A DNA stretch of 64,000 nucleotides from Platerodrilus igneus (GCA_036346225.1 JARFIW010000599.1:868001-932000), one strand, 5' to 3'. Positions 44,474 to 54,059 are shown, counted from the stretch's first letter. The notes: a model not told the origin generated them from the sequence alone. Program-made: numbers and translations.

Positions 44474-45290
44474 TTGACTCCCAAATTTCATTAATGTCTT
44501 TCCTTGATAGAATAAACGATTTTGGGATATCACGAAATTGTACAGATCAAGATTTATTTATTTCAGCGGGTGAATTATTTTCTGGTTCTGCCTTAATTTG
44601 GTATAGAAATATAAGAAATCAGATTTCTACTTAGGAAGAATTAGTTACGTGTTTAAAACGAGATTTCTTACCGCATGGTTATATTACCGATCTCTGGAAC
44701 GAAATAAGAAACCGAACCCAGGGACTCGATGAAGACGTAATCTCTTTTATTACCTACATAGAAGCTTTATATAGCAGATTAGATAAAAACCATCAGAATC
44801 TGAAATTATTGATCAGTTGCGTAGAAATTTGAATCCATATTTTTCTGAAAGTTTAGCGTTACAACACATTTCTTCTTTACCTCAGTTTAAAGACATATGT
44901 CGCTCGCTTTAAGAAGTAAAATTGCGTGTCGATAAATACCGTCCTCCCCCAGAAAAACAATCTGATCTATTAGAACCTCATCTGGCATGTCAAACTCAAC
45001 CTTCTCGTAAAGTATCGACTATTAATCTCCCTACTACCTCGTCAAATAACTCACTTACCTGTTGGAATTGTAAAAAAAAGTGGACATAGCTATAGCATTT
45101 GCACACACCCCAAAAATATTTTTGTTATGGTTGTGGTCGCACCAATACCTATAAATCTACGTGTACAAATTGTAACTCTAACGTATCGGGAAACTTTCGA
45201 GGAGATATTCCTACCCGGGACGTGAATATCTCAAGAAATCAAAATCGTCCTCAACACCAACCATTCAACGGACCCAGACGTCAGTAAATT
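44474..45290 (+). pseudogene. second gypsy-type Gag, capsid and zinc-knuckle parts
   Basis: Continues the gag of 43074 after the LINE, with several stops (for example after RNQIST at about 44630). The capsid end reads LPHGYITDLWNEIRNRTQGL. Two zinc knuckles follow: CWNCKKSGHSYSIC (frameshifted, about 45062-45105) and FCYGCGRTNTYKSTCTNC (45120-45173). Confidence 0.75.
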
Positions 45291-45478
45291 TAAAGCATAA
45301 AACTACCTCTAACGTTAAATCTTTACCTAATATATCTAAGAATAATCTTGCTACCTTAAATTTACAAAATAACTTACCTCCCTTATCAGAATTATGTCAT
45401 ACTACCCCGTCGGAGTGGTCGAGTTGGCTACAAACCGTTAATTCCTTTTATCATAAAAAGTCTGCTGTCTTACAACTT

Positions 45479-45551
45479 CAATGTAGTACCTCCGGGTAGA
45501 GCATTGGGGACGTGGCCGCAAGTATAGCGGCCCTTATTCAAATTATAATGC
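45479..45551 (+). mobile_element. 73-bp mini-retroposon, copy 2
   Basis: Nearly identical to 32651-32723 (one substitution, GGGTAGAG for GGGTGGAG, and one C fewer in the second stem). Flanked by CTTACAACTT (45469-45478 and 45552-45561). It carries the same two hairpins and the end TTCAAATTATAATG. Confidence 0.8.
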
Positions 45552-45561
45552 CTTACAACTT

Positions 45562-45711
45562 ATGGAGACTTTAATGCTAAGTCGCCGTTATGGGGTAGCC
45601 CTATCGAAAACGATAGGGGCTCGCAGGTTGCTGATCTCTTTACGGAGTGGGATCTTAGTGTGATAAACACTAATGATTTACCTACGTTTGAGGGCCATAG
45701 AGGCAGCAGTT
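45562..45711 (+). pseudogene. LINE endonuclease fragment
   Basis: One frame gives GDFNAKSPLWGSP, then RGSQVADLFTEWDLSVINTN and PTFEGHRGSS, the central blocks of an R1/I-type LINE endonuclease. Only about 50 residues remain before an LTR begins. Confidence 0.75.
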
Positions 45712-45936
45712 TGTTACGTGCCAATCAAATTGTCCCTTAATCATTGTTTCCTGGTAATCCGGAAGACGTGTTATCGGTCGGAAAAACCCAGGTGGCGCCT
45801 CAAATAAACATTTTCTAGGATTTAAGTTAGGATTTATGTAGGTTAGTTAGGATTTAGATTTTAAGATGTTACTGTGCTAACAGCTAACAGTCATTTTCTT
45901 TTTTTTAAGTTTTTTCTTTTATGGCTTTATCGCGAT
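45712..45936 (+). mobile_element. LTR fragment related to families A-C
   Basis: Begins TGTTACGTGCCAATCAAATT, like the other LTRs, but diverges afterwards and is cut by the next LTR at 45937. Confidence 0.5.
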
Positions 45937-46466
45937 TGTTACGTGCCGAAAAATCGGCCGTAAACATTTCCAAATTTAGTTTTAATTTGTAATGATTTTG
46001 TGCCAATAATTTTAAAAGAATTGTGCGCGTATTTTCGTCACTTCAGACAGTGCGTTTGCGCAAAGGATTACGCAGACGCGGAGTGTGGAAGGGTGATAAA
46101 TTTCCGGACACGTCGAGACTAGTGATATGTAGGTTTCCTGCCTTATACCTGATTATCGTACATTATCCTGTATTCCTGTCGCTCTCTACAAATAGGAAGA
46201 AGAAAACAAATTTGAATTTGGATTCAACCAGGCCAGACGAATCACCCACGCCCGAAAAGATTAACGAAGCGCAGCTGCCGTTATACTAGCGCAATGCTGT
46301 AAGGAGTCCCGCAGATACGTAAGTACTTTTCTCTTTTTTATGTGATGTAGTAATTTTAAACAATTATGTGACGTCACATCTTATTTGCGCATCATTTTTG
46401 CAATTATTTATCATTGCTACCAACTGACTGTAGTAGCTCGCGTACCTCACCGACGGGGATATAATA
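45937..46466 (+). mobile_element. solo LTR, family B
   Basis: Starts TGTTACGTGCCGAAAAATCGG and ends near GGATATAATA. It shares the family-B interior (GCGCAAAGGATTACGCAGACGC, GCAGCTGCCGTTATACT, donor-like ACGTAAGTAC at about 46318). Confidence 0.65.
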
Positions 46467-46869
46467 ATCGGTAAGTAGATTTGGAATCCAAAGATCGAGA
46501 AAAGACTGCTTTTGTTATCGGTATTGATCTGTGTCAATTTACAGTCATGCCAATCATGCTCTGAAACGCTCCTGCCACCTTCGAGAGTTTAATGGATAGC
46601 ATCTTGCGTGGGCTATCGTTTAAAACATGTCATGTATATTAGGATAACGTGATTGTGATTGGCAAGTTGTTTGTGAAACATTTAGAAGAAGTGTTTTTAA
46701 GACTCGGGGAATCCTAAGAAGTGTCACCTACTAAGAAGTGAAATACCTAGGGCACGTAGTTTCACTCAACAAAGTCAGGCCAGCCTCGGAAACGATTAAG
46801 ACGGTACAAGAGTTGCCGATGCCAAAATACAAACTTCAGTTATGCAGCTTTCTGGAGTTGTGCACTTAC
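46467..46869 (+). pseudogene. gypsy reverse transcriptase, part 1
   Basis: Degenerate RT: CQFTVMPIML.NAPATFESLMD (normally VMPFGLCNAPATFE), LRGLSFKTCHVY, and the catalytic box reduced to Y-stop-DN-VIV in place of YLDDVIV. Then KYLGHVVS and LPMPKYKLQLCSFL. With both a stop and an Asp-to-Asn change in the box, it cannot work. It is interrupted by a solo LTR at LCTYY; the same gene resumes at 47654. Confidence 0.82.
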
Positions 46870-47649
46870 TGTTACGTGCCAAGGGTCACTTAAACATTGT
46901 TATTAGTTTAGTTTTGATGTATGGAAGTTTCGCGCCATAATTTCAAAAGACGCAGTGCGCGGGAATTTTAAATAGACTAGGCGTGTGCTTCCGATACGTC
47001 ATAATAGTGAGTTTGCGCAGATCGCACGATGCTGGAGGGGTAGACGAATAACTTCGTGCGGATGTGAAAAAGACAAAGAGTGGGGAAGTTTTCCGGTTCT
47101 CTCTCTATAACGTGGCTTTTTGCCGGGTATCTTGGAGGGAAGTGGTCGCTTTTCTGGTAACGTATCGTTAGGTTTACCTATGTAGTTCCTTGCTTGATTA
47201 TCTTTGTTTGTCTACCCTCATACCTTATTTTCCTGCCCAATCCCTGCATAGGTAACAAATTTGCCTCCACGACTGAGAATGAAGACCTCATGACTAACTT
47301 AGCTGGCCGGAGCTGATCCGAACGCTTTTGAGAGCGTCGGCGTATCATCTCTAATCCCTCCGGGAGGAGCCCTGATTGGACTTGGGTAGAGGCCTACCCT
47401 AGCGCAACTTCGCGGGAATCTGAACCTATTATGTGAGTACTTCATAGTTTATATTGTTCGTTTTATCTTTGTTCTAAAATTAATATGTAAATTTTCGAAG
47501 TATTGCGCAATATTGAGGACGTCATCGGTAGATGACCGCGACCAAATCTGTATAAGTTTAGCGCTGCCAACCACCGATGGTGTCTAGTAAACCTCGCTTC
47601 CGGTGTTGTATTTATAGAACTTTTTAAATATAACTACGGTAATGTAAGA
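46870..47649 (+). mobile_element. solo LTR, family A, inserted in gypsy RT
   Basis: 780 bp, starts TGTTACGTGCCAAGGGTCAC, flanked by TTAC (46866-46869 and 47650-47653). Removing it restores reading across the conserved YYRRF motif of the RT, which confirms the insertion. Confidence 0.85.
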
Positions 47650-47653
47650 TTAC

Positions 47654-48200
47654 TACAGAAGATTCGTTTTCTGGATTTGCGAATATAGCCAAGCCTTTGA
47701 TCAAGCCGACTGAAGAAGGTCGTGAGTATGTTTGGGCTGAAGATTGGTAAAACACGTTCCAACAACTAAGGCATTTATTGACAACTCCGATTTTAAGTTA
47801 TCCTCGATCGGAACGCGAATTCATCTTGGACACAGAAGGGAGGAACGCCGCAATCGGAAGTGTATTATCCCAAATACATCACAGTCAAGAGCGAGTTATT
47901 GGTGGTTACCTTAACAAATTGCTCTCACCGCTGGAACGGAATTATTGCGTTACAAGATGGTAACTGTTGTCTGTGGTGAAATCTGTAAAACAATTTTATC
48001 AGTACCTCTACAGGAACAAATTTAAGCTGCTGCCCTGAAGTGGGTACTACAGTTCAGAAACCACAAAGGGCAAGTTACGGGATGAATGGAAAGGCTGCAT
48101 GAGTACGACTTCGACACGGAACATCGTGCTAGAACAAGTCATCGTAATACGGATGCGTTTTCGAAACGGCCTTGCCCAAAAAATCATAGTCATTACTCAT
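47654..48200 (+). pseudogene. gypsy RT end and RNase H
   Basis: Continues the RT: FANIAKPLIKPTEEGREYVW, then the RNase H start SEREFILDTEGRNAAIGSVL (Asp present), RVIGGYLNKLLSPLERNY and RARTSHRNTDAFSKRPC (the HxNADALSR-type end of gypsy RNase H). Stops lie at about 47749 and 47962. Confidence 0.85.
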
Positions 48201-48499
48201 AGTTAGAAACAAAGTTTGATCTACTTGGTCGGACTACTGTCATCAATGATGGTTTGTAACCTATACAGATGCGAACAGAACAGAAGAATGACCAAGGCCT
48301 AGGTGTCATTCTGGGTTGGAAGGCTAGAGTCGAATTCCCTTCCTGGCAGGACATTAAACCGTTAAGTAGCATCCTGAAGTCGTTCGGCACACAATTGATT
48401 CCCTGAAAATAGAGAACGGGATCTTGGTGCGATCCTTGGAGGAGAGATGTATCCATGAGTATGTTTCAGATGGTAGTTCATAAAAGTTGCGTGTTAGAG

Positions 48500-49474
48500 G
48501 TTATAAGATATGTATATAATGGGACCTCGGGAGGACACTCCGGAGTTAAGAGGACTCTGGAGAAAGTTCAAGGAAGATTTTCCTAGGTAGGGTGCAGGGG
48601 CGATGTAAAAGAGTGGTACCGTGTCAGCTGTATTCACCGTTTGAAAACTGTAAGGCTCCAATAAGGCAATTCAACGTGGCGAGCCCCTTTGAGAAAGTGT
48701 CAATCGACATTGCTGGTCCATTCCCTGCGACCGACTCCTGGAATAAGTACATCTCCGTAGCCATGGGCTATTTTACAAAGTGAAACTGAAGCGTCTGTCA
48801 TACCAAACCAAGAAGCTGGTAAAGCTGGTTGTGCCGTTTTGGAGTTCCTATTGAGTTGCATGCCGATCAGAACAGAAAAATTGAGCCTGCATTATTCTAA
48901 GAAGTTTGCCAGTTGCTGGGGATAAGAAAGACCTGAACACCACCATTGCACCTGCATTCAGATGGTATGATAGAGCGCATGAATCGCACCGCGAGCAAGT
49001 ACCTTCCAAGGTAGTCTCCCTACGTCCGAGAGACTACGACCAATATGTGCATCTATTTTTATTGGCCTATCTGTCTTCGGTTCATGAGAGCACTGGACAA
49101 ACATCTGCATGTGCTATGCTGGTACTCGAGATACGTTTGCCGCGTAATCTTGATTTTGGCTGTAAGTTCTGAGATAACATCGTGGGCGAGGGCTACGTCA
49201 AGAAGTTCAAACCCAAGAGGCACAGCATCCAGATCGCAAGTTATCGAATGAAGACCAGATATGACATCAAGGGGCAGAGGTATGGATTTCAAGAAGGTCC
49301 GGTTATACAACCACAGACGGAGGGTCGGATTATCTCCAAAGGTACAAAGACATTGGGAGGATCCAGGCAAAGTTGTAAAAAGGATCGACGCAGTTGTATA
49401 TTGGATTTGTAAGCTCTCAAAAGGAAGAATAATAGTGATACACGTTAAGCGGTTAGCACCCTACGATTGTGAAG
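48500..49474 (+). pseudogene. gypsy integrase
   Basis: Zinc-binding part: SGGHSGVKRTLEKV and CKRVVPCQLYS. Core: FEKVSIDIAGPFPATDSWN (first Asp, about 48705), HADQN (second Asp, about 48860) and HSDGMIERMNRT with the Glu (about 48955-48990). The C-terminal part contains WARATSRSSNPRGTASRSQ-type basic sequence and RIVVIHVKRLAPYD-like residues near 49430-49470. Multiple frameshifts. Confidence 0.82.
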
Positions 49475-49488
49475 ACGCTGGTAATACC

Positions 49489-49786
49489 TTACATTTGATT
49501 TTCCAATGCTCTACCCGAAGGTACTACATTGGTCAGAAAGCGAGTTTTTTTTGCCTGGAGAATTTGGAATGTTGCCGAACCCTTGCTGTTGCAAGCAAGG
49601 TAGGGATCCTTAACGTGCGTCACAACACACACACACGGGACCTCCATTTTACCTCTCATCCGAACAAGGGCGTATTTTTGTGAAAAAGGCTCGCCTAACA
49701 TTTTTCAAGCGGACCGTATCGGGATTTGAACCCGGGACCTTGGGCGTAGTAGTCACACACATACCAACTACGCCACGGAGCCGCCT
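49489..49786 (-). mobile_element. tRNA-derived SINE, copy 3
   Basis: 298 bp, minus orientation, flanked by ACGCTGGTAATACC (49475-49488 and 49787-49800). The head at 49786 has an A box around GTGGCGTAGTTGGTATG and a degenerate B box (GGGTTCAAATCCC). The tail end is ATCAAATGTAA. It sits in the gypsy pol between integrase and macrodomain. Confidence 0.93.
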
Positions 49787-49879
49787 ACGCTGGTAATACC
49801 AAAGAACGGAGGACGATCGATAGTCTGGATTGAGCTATGGTTTATGTCTCTGTATAGCGGTACAGGCAAAATCAGATTT

Positions 49880-50340
49880 GGGGTCGTAAAAAGATTTAAG
49901 GGTGGTTTTTTTCGATGCGCCACCGGAATACTTTCTGACGCGTTGTGTAGTGGCGGACCTTGATGTGTCTCGAGGACTTGCTCGGATGTTTAAAAATAAA
50001 TTTCGTGGTCTGTATCAATTTTTTCGACAACAACCAGAGGTTGGCAAGACAATAGGACCATACGACTGAAGAAGCGACATCGGTGCATTTACTGCGTGAA
50101 ACTAAGCAACAGCCTCCTGGTAAGTCGGATTACCAAGATCTGTGAAAGGTGTTAGTGGACTCGAAGGGTCAGATCAAAGAATTTGAGGACAAGAAGTTGG
50201 CCATACCCAAGATCGGTTGTGGACCCGATGGGTTGTACCGGAGGGTGGTACGAAATATGCTAAAGGTACTGTTCCAGAAAATCGGAGCCCAGATTTTGAT
50301 GTTTGATTGCAATCCAAATGGTACGGCATCTGTTATGAAG
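49880..50340 (+). pseudogene. TARG1/OARD1-like macrodomain at the end of the gypsy Pol
   Basis: Two frames together give a macrodomain pattern: FFDAPPEYFLTRCVVADLDV and SRGLARMFKNKFRGLYQFF (compare HCVSEDLRMSKGIAxxFKxKFG in family members), then ETKQQPPGKSDYQDL, and KKLAIPKIGCGPDGL with the Asp of the family GCGLD motif, ending GAQILMFDC. TARG1-type macrodomains remove ADP-ribose from proteins or nucleic acid using a Lys/Asp pair. It lies about 400 bp beyond the integrase and just before a polypurine tract and LTR, so it belongs to the retrotransposon. It is broken by stops, including one at 50142. Confidence 0.68.
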
Positions 50341-50454
50341 TGTGTTGATTGGTACTTCTATCAATATGGGAACTACAGAAGCGGTTTTGACCGCCCTTAC
50401 TGCCACAGGAACTTTCAAAATCCGGGTCAGAGTGTTCTAGGCCAAAACAGCTTT

Positions 50455-50468
50455 AAAAGGGTGGCAAT
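50455..50468 (+). other. candidate polypurine tract
   Basis: AAAAGGGTGGCAA directly before TGTGACATCGCTTGG, the probable LTR start at 50469. Confidence 0.5.
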
Positions 50469-51480
50469 GTGACATCGCTTGGTCTACCTGTGACTAGAAT
50501 AATGGTGATAAACAAGACCTGCGGTGCGAGATCTCTTGATTGACAGATTACAATAAAAAATCTCGAGAATATCATTTGCATAATTTCTTGTATGCTGTAG
50601 ATTGATCTAGAAATAATTGGATAAGATATTAATTACCATGCTGAGCGTTAGCAGATCGGTTGTAATTGAAACTTCGATATGAATTCTAATTGCAGCTTTG
50701 ATTACAATACGAGTTCTGATTAAGCTTTGATTATGATATACTCAGAAAATGAATAAAGCGTTAGGGGAGCTTTTAGAAAATTCCATTTTAACTACAAGTT
50801 CCTGAAAAGACTTGTCTAATTAATTTAAAAATAAAAACTGATGTTATTGCAAATAGAGTTTTTGTTACAGTATATGTGCCAACCACAGGTTAGGTTTTAA
50901 TTGTTAGTAAGAGTCTCCAACAGCTTTGGCTAATTACACCGGCTGAAGCTCTAGTTCATTTACTAGAAACGTCAGATTCAGCTTTTTAAGAAACTCATTT
51001 ACACTGACTCAGAATCTTCAAGTACTACAAATAAATCATCCACGTATCTTAATTATTGCTAAGTTTTTGCATATTTAAGATTTTACACTGACTGAAGTTC
51101 TAGTACATATTGTAGCGCCAAATGGTCTGCCTCGATCAGAATAATCATATTAAAACGTAAACAAAGCATCTGTACACAAAAGATAATTGGTGAGCACCCT
51201 ATGACGTGGCCTTTTCAAGTAGGGTTTTTAATTTAAGAGTTACTTAGGTTACTATAAAAATCTCGAGAATGTTATTTGCAAATTCTGGTACGTTTTAGAA
51301 TAATCTAAAAATATAGAATAAGATATAAATTGCCCTTTACGGGTTTTGCAGTCCAGTTCCGATTGAAGCTTTGATTACAATATGTTCTAGATTAAAGCTT
51401 TGAAAGATGTGATATAAATGACTGTCGATATAAATTACTGTAGAGGTTGTATAAATTAATGAGTGCTTGGATAATTAGTT
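50469..51480 (+). mobile_element. gypsy 3' LTR region with an internal duplication
   Basis: Starts TGTGACATCGC. The block AAAATCTCGAGAAT...ATTTGCA...GCTTTGATTACAATA at about 50558-50760 is repeated in the same direction at about 51256-51430, so two LTR pieces (or one with an internal duplication) are present. Confidence 0.5.
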
Positions 51481-51499
51481 AGTGTTTCGTTAGTGAGTA

Positions 51500-51760
51500 A
51501 TTTAGAAGACATTAGTCGTGAAAATTTCCATGGTCAAACGTGAGGAGGCCTCGAAAATGATTGAGGATATAAAGGCATGGAGTGATGGAGCAATCTGACA
51601 GCTTTTGGGTATCCCCTGTTGTGTTTGTGTAGAAGAAGGACGGGTCGACAACAGTTTGCGTAGACTACAGACGATTGAATGGCATGACTGTAAGTTGCCA
51701 TAGCTCCGTACCAATAGTCTTTTCCCAAGCTCTGGATTCCATATCTACTTGTCAGTAGCC
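51500..51760. pseudogene. gypsy RT fragments meeting in opposite directions
   Basis: The plus strand at 51535-51690 gives REEASKMIEDIKAWSDGAI and a degraded FCVDYRRLNGMT block. The minus strand at 51760-51695 gives SGY.QVDMESRAWEKTIG and QLTVMP, a later RT block. The two meet around 51690. A related minus-strand RT continues at 52351-52660. Confidence 0.65.
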
Positions 51761-51764
51761 ACTC

Positions 51765-52350
51765 TGTTACATGCCAAGTGGCATGTATCACGTTAGATTT
51801 AATTTGTAAATAAATTACCGCGTATTTTTAAGTGAATGCACCAACTTCTGTCGTTCCTGACAGTCGCATCTGCGCAAAAGTGATGCGGAGTGCGCGCGTG
51901 GTGTAAAAAGACGCCATTAAGTAACGAGCCCTGAACGAAGCAAGATCTATCTGTGCGGTGTGTCTTTTATTTTTAGGTATGAAGGTTCCTTCTACCTTTA
52001 TCTTTTAAAGTACCTGGTACCTTAATTCATGTCATTCCCCTACGAGTACAGAAGTTACAGGAAGGACGGATGGAAATTTGATTCAATATGGCGTGAACCT
52101 CACTTGCAAAACATCTTGGGACCCTGAGATGAATTTCCGAGATGCCACCACGTAAGTAATTTAATTTCATTGAAATTGTGCTTGCAAATTGACTTAAAAA
52201 GCGGTTGCATCACTTTTAAAGCGTGGTCGGTATAAGTTACAATATGGCGGTTAAATTTGCCGCGTAATCATGCGTTAAATTATGACAATGAGGTGGAGTT
52301 ATCGCGAGTATAACAATTGCATGGTATAACAAATGCCCGAAAGTATAACA
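51765..52350 (+). mobile_element. solo LTR, family C
   Basis: 586 bp, TGTTACATGCCAAGTGGCAT ... AAAGTATAACA, flanked by perfect ACTC (51761-51764 and 52351-52354). It contains acceptor-like TTTATTTTTAG (51977) and donor-like CACGTAAGTAA (about 52152). It sits in the minus-strand RT at its SGY motif. Confidence 0.88.
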
Positions 52351-52660
52351 ACTCTTTAAATTCAAGGTTGAGAACCATTGCAATCCTGAAACTGTATCTA
52401 GGGTTTTGTCAATCCTTGGAAGTGGGTAGCTTTCTTTTTTTGTCACGTATTCGATTTGCTGTAGTTCAAATAAAATCTTGTCGACCCGTCTTTCTTTTTA
52501 AGAAGCACAACAGGGGAAGTTCAAGAGCTGTCAGAGTGCGCAATCACTCCTTGACCATCCATATCTTTAATCATTTTGTCGGTCTCTTAGCGTTTGTCCA
52601 ATGGGAGTCTTTGCCACTGCTGTCTGATAAATTATTTACTAACGAAGTACTATAATTAAC
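52351..52660 (-). pseudogene. gypsy RT fragment
   Basis: The minus strand encodes a degraded first RT block (LLNFPCCAS and RRVDKILFELQQIEYV), then KKESYPLPRIDKTLDTVSGL and QWFSTLNLKS with the catalytic Asp changed to Asn. The LTR at 51765 interrupts it immediately afterwards. Confidence 0.72.
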
Positions 52661-52785
52661 TATCAAAAAACTATTTATTGGTTTATATTTCCACTAAATA
52701 ATTTATATCAACACTAATTTATGTCGAGTCATTTATATCACACCTCTCAAAGTTTTAAACTAGAACATATCGTAATCAAAGCTTC

Positions 52786-52912
52786 CGAACGAAAGTGTAT
52801 TTTTGTGAAAAATGCTCGCCTAACAGTTTTCAAGCGGACCGTGTCGGAATTTGAAATCGGAACCTTGGGCGTAATAGTCGCACGCATACCAACTACGCCA
52901 CGGAGCCGCCTC
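52786..52912 (-). mobile_element. tRNA-derived SINE, copy 4 (3' part missing)
   Basis: Minus orientation: the head (GGCTCCGTGGCGTAGTTGGTAT) starts at 52912 and the body ends at about 52786, so the 3' ~170 bp, with the tail hairpin, are missing. No duplication seen. Confidence 0.82.
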
Positions 52913-53172
52913 TTGCGTACCACTGTATTGTACAACCCTTTTACGTAGAAGTCCGAAAACGTGTGCACGATTTTACAAAAAACCTCGATCGGATAGGTTT
53001 ATAAAAAGGACAAGCTGTTGCTCACTCCAACAGCTGCTATATTTATACTAATTTGCTATTTAAGCCAAACAAATATAGAACCACCCGCGTAAAACCATTT
53101 TGGCCTCGTTTAGAAGTAATAAAAAATGTTTATGATTTTCAACAGCGCTGGAAAAAGCCATTCGTTACTTAC

Positions 53173-53342
53173 CAATAGATGGCCTTGCAATAGCGGTTGG
53201 TATATCATCTGAATAATTAGTAACCAATTGCTCAGTGAGGCACTTGGTATACGCGTACGTGTTTGGAGCACCTTTCAAAAGCTTTGGCGTCAACTCAACC
53301 AGTGTCTCTTCATCTAACCAGGTGACCAGATCCAACATTTTC
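53173..53342 (-). CDS. fatty acyl-CoA reductase, exon 2
   Basis: Encodes KMLDLVTWLDEETLVELTPK, then APNTYAYTKCLTEQLV and DDIPTAIARPSI. YAYTK is the YxxxK active site of the short-chain-dehydrogenase-like FAR domain, where Tyr donates a proton and Lys positions NADPH. The acceptor TATATTTTTAG ends at 53343 and the donor GTAAGT starts at 53172. The phase matches exon 1 (which ends AG of an Arg codon) and exon 3. The intron to exon 1 is only 44 bp, whereas the one to exon 3 is about 13 kb. Confidence 0.92.
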
Positions 53343-53386
53343 CTAAAAATATAATAGCAAATGGTATCAATCTACAAAAAACCTAC

Positions 53387-53928
53387 CTAGGATCATGCGG
53401 GGCCGCATAAATACTTTCTTCAAGTTCCGTCTGATCACAGTGACAGTATGACGTTGAAACATGTACGAACGCTCTCAATTTCTTAAAAGTACAAGCTAAA
53501 TCTAATACTTTTTTAGTACCACCGGTGTTCATCAAGAGCGATGTCTTCAGTGGTTGGTCAAACCGCACGTTGGCCGCCATATGAAAAATCGTATCGACGT
53601 TTTGTCGTAGTAGTTGAATATCTTTTTCGTTTAAATTCAAGTCCTTTTGCGAGAGGTCTCCGTTTATTATATGTAACTTGTTAAATATTTTTTGGTTGTT
53701 GGAATTTCGTAAGGTATCGAACACTGGACTGTTGGTGAAGTCTGCAAGACGTTGGGTGGTGTTTTGTCCACGTTTTGGTCTAATTAGCAAATGAATTGTT
53801 GCAATTTTTGGACAGCATCGTAAAAGTTTTTCCACTAAAACTTTTCCCATAAAACCAGTGGCGCCTGTTATGAGAACGTGTTGGTCTGAGAACCAGCCTG
53901 AAACTGTTGGAAGGATGCGTTCTGGCAT
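53387..53928 (-). CDS. fatty acyl-CoA reductase, start-codon exon
   Basis: The first ~180 residues of a FAR. FSDQHVLITGATGFMGKVLV (residues ~13-32) is the Rossmann NAD(P)H-binding motif TGxxGxxG. IHLLIRPKRG, IINGDLSQKDLNLNEKD, IFHMAANVRFDQPL, LMNTGGTKKVLDLA and AFVHVSTSYCHCD follow, all conserved in insect FARs. The start ATG is at 53928-53926. A splice acceptor, TCTCTTTTCCAG, ends at 53941, only 12 bases before it, so an untranslated 5' exon must lie further upstream (toward higher coordinates). The donor GTAGGT starts at 53386. FARs make fatty alcohols for waxes, pheromones or cuticle. Which paralogue this is cannot be told. Confidence 0.94.
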
Positions 53929-54059
53929 GTTTTTGATAATCTGGAAAAGAGAAGGTGAATGAATAAATATCTAAGTTTAGTGTAGCTTAAAGAATGCACG
54001 TCCTTCTCAGCAAAGTAATACGCTTCCCAAAACTTTCTTTGTACGTTTGGTGAGAGATT

